A model generated the notes under the pieces. The model searched no databases. It worked only from the letters and a program-made list of their open reading frames with translations, and had not been told where the DNA came from. Of a DNA stretch of 7,731 nucleotides, positions 6,441-7,731 are shown piece by piece. Within the stretch, counting starts at the first letter, position 1, and every line of letters starts with the position of its first letter. Made by a program: the position numbers and the translations under genes. This stretch comes from Nitrososphaerota archaeon. Lineage in GTDB: Archaea > Thermoproteota > Nitrososphaeria > Nitrososphaerales > CADDZS01. The stretch lies in assembly GCA_027314685.1 (NCBI GenBank), contig DAHVAI010000178.1, positions 1-7,731 of the forward strand. Direction: 5' to 3'.

Positions 6441-7007
6441 TTGAGAGCCCTAGTACAGAAATATTCAATACCCAGCAGTTTCGTTCAGTTTAAGTCAGAA
6501 ATCGTTATTTTGAGGCTTCGACACGTTCTGAATGCTTTGAGCGAAACAGAACCGGGTCAGAAAGACGATGTTCTGAACAGATTGATTTTGGACGTAAAGG
6601 CGCTGGTCCTACTATCCGAAAATGATGACGCCCTGCTAAAGGCTGCTCAGGAAGGCGTGATCAATTCGCATGACGAACAGGTCGTGAAATTCATGTCGAT
6701 GATTCAGCCCGCAAAGAAAATCGAGCACAGAAGGGAGAAATTCATAACCGCTTTGGGACAATTGATTCTAGCTTCATTTCTTACGATTCTGGGGCTATCG
6801 TTGCTAGCACCCTCGCTCATGGGCCTACAATCTCCGGAGCAACTTAGATCGTACTTTACCGAAGTTGTGAATGGCATCTCAGCCAGCTCACTTTCAAATC
6901 CTCTGATTCCGGGTTTGGACTTTATTTTTGCGCTGCTGTTGCTTCTGGGTTCGTTCTATCTATTGAGGTATGCCGCATCAGACTTGAAGGCTGCTAATCT
7001 ATCCTAG
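6441..7007 (+). CDS. Two-TM protein of unknown function
   Basis: I do not recognise this 188-residue protein. Its first 100 residues are soluble, charged and mostly helical, for example VLNALSETEPGQKDDVL and DVKALVLLSENDDALLKAA. Two hydrophobic segments follow, at about 102-128 and 155-178, separated by a loop of about 26 residues, and the protein ends in a short polar tail. A basic stretch (AKKIEHRREK, 91-100) just before the first TM segment suggests that the N-terminal domain is cytoplasmic, with both ends inside. The start is TTG at 6441, because a stop lies at 6423-6425 and no ATG is near. TTG at 6510 would remove 23 residues and fits the overlapping TATAAAAT better. It is divergent from the antiporter across 52 nt, so shared control is possible. 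A role as partner or regulator of the antiporter would be a guess. Confidence 0.65.
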   Translation: MRALVQKYSIPSSFVQFKSEIVILRLRHVLNALSETEPGQKDDVLNRLILDVKALVLLSENDDALLKAAQEGVINSHDEQVVKFMSMIQPAKKIEHRREKFITALGQLILASFLTILGLSLLAPSLMGLQSPEQLRSYFTEVVNGISASSLSNPLIPGLDFIFALLLLLGSFYLLRYAASDLKAANLS

Positions 7008-7021
7008 ATCCGGTAGGACAA

Positions 7022-7731
7022 GCATTGCCGACATATGCTAACGTCACTGCCGCTGTAGCAGTGAAGCTTGTTTCAGCGATAGTGAGCGGTCCCTCATTTC
7101 TTAGGGTGGTGGTGGGCAGCAGAAGTTTCAGGTATTTTTCAGCAGATTTTCGATAGCAGTTGGCAACATCGCGGTTTCTGCGTACTCCGCGATAGTCTTT
7201 GTTTTGTTTGATTTTGAGGTCCTACTTGAAAGCGCCCGATACATCAGCATTGCCATGATCTCAAGTGTCGTTGCAGCGTCTGCCATAAACATCTTGTAAG
7301 CTCTTGCGGCATATGCTGCGCACCACGATCCTGCAGCTCTTGAAGCAACCGAGATTGCTGTGCTTTACCTTGCTCGAGTGAAGGTAGGGTTGAGGATGGA
7401 GCTCTTGATGTCTGTCGCTTTCCTACTTGCAATGTTCACCACCTTTGTACCTTCTTTCCTTGCCGCTACGAGGCACATCTCGAGTCTTGCTGAAGACGGA
7501 TTCATGCCCCAAGCGCTATCGAAAGCATCATGGGTTTTCGTGCTGGTCTCGATTGGCATACTGTCCGTTGCCGGTCAAAATTTCCTGATCACCATCACTG
7601 ATTTCATGGCCCTAGTCAGCCTTGGAATGATCGTTCTGTCCGCTGTTTGGCTCGTAAAGGGACACGTCTTCAGATCGAGTCGCACGAATCTTATGCCAGT
7701 CGCAGTTGGGGCAGCATGTTTTGTCGCTGCG
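7022..7731 (+). pseudogene. Broken amino acid permease (APC superfamily), 5'-truncated, continues past right edge
   Basis: The pieces read as a 12-TM APC-type amino acid transporter that has lost its N-terminal part and its frame. Piece one, in the frame of 7022, gives a hydrophobic helix (VTAAVAVKLVSAIVSG) and then VVVGSRSFRYFS, ending at a stop near 7160. Piece two, in the frame of 7021, picks up at about 7130 with FFSRFSIAVGN and the FVLFDFEVLLESARY segment. That segment matches the F-x-F-x-G-F-E region before the AEE-x-x-P loop, but lacks roughly ten residues of the loop. It is stopped by TAA at 7297-7299. The same frame resumes at 7300 with ALAAYAAHHDPAALEATE and runs open to the edge. 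It includes FLAATRHISSLAEDGFMPQ, the conserved permease loop before TM9. No start codon, promoter or ribosome site precedes it. The reconstruction was done by eye, so sequencing errors are a possible alternative explanation. Confidence 0.7.

Noticed and set aside
7244..7559. Two overlapping minus-strand open frames of 62 and 64 codons
   Set aside because: Both are antisense to the permease remnant, whose plus-strand translation carries recognisable transporter motifs. The minus-strand products are Gln/Arg/Ser-rich with no family marks.
1..7731. CRISPR array, insertion sequence, toxin-antitoxin or defence island
   Set aside because: No regularly spaced repeats, terminal inverted repeats, transposase or defence-type proteins were seen in any frame.

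Overview
The window looks archaeal, most likely a Thaumarchaeota/Nitrososphaeria-type or related TACK genome. The reasons are TATA-like boxes about 25-35 nt upstream of several starts, almost no Shine-Dalgarno sequences, heavy use of TTG start codons, an F420-type flavin-independent oxidoreductase, and an aminotransferase whose N-terminus matches archaeal class III enzymes. The lineage is inferred from these features; I could not run a database search.

Layout, left to right. Positions 1-133 (minus) hold the N-terminal end of an unrecognised gene that leaves the window. It is divergent from an LLM-family, probably F420-dependent, oxidoreductase (296-1297, plus). That gene converges, with a 5-nt gap, on lipoyl synthase lipA (1303-2193, minus). 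lipA is divergent from a PLP-dependent class III aminotransferase (2309-3652, plus), which converges with a 1-nt gap on a SAM-dependent methyltransferase (3654-4415, minus). A 374-nt spacer (4416-4789) follows, with one doubtful 38-codon ORF and a small hairpin. Next is a CPA1-type Na+/H+ antiporter (4790-6388, minus). It is divergent across 52 nt from a two-TM protein of unknown function (6441-7007, plus). From about 7022 to the right edge lies a broken, 5'-truncated amino acid permease of the APC superfamily, with a frameshift and an in-frame stop.

Neighbouring genes alternate in strand almost throughout. There is therefore no multi-gene operon, and each gene probably has its own promoter. 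The genes are mostly housekeeping or metabolic: cofactor-dependent redox, lipoic acid synthesis, amino acid transamination, methylation and ion homeostasis. No shared pathway is evident. The one pairing with some contextual support is the antiporter with the divergent two-TM protein, which share a short promoter region.

I see no CRISPR array, rRNA, tRNA, insertion sequence or defence system. The most notable points are the decaying permease, the forced TTG starts, a lipA start revised by a TATA box lying inside the longer ORF, and the very tight convergent gene ends. I do not see convincing evidence of an undescribed multi-gene system.
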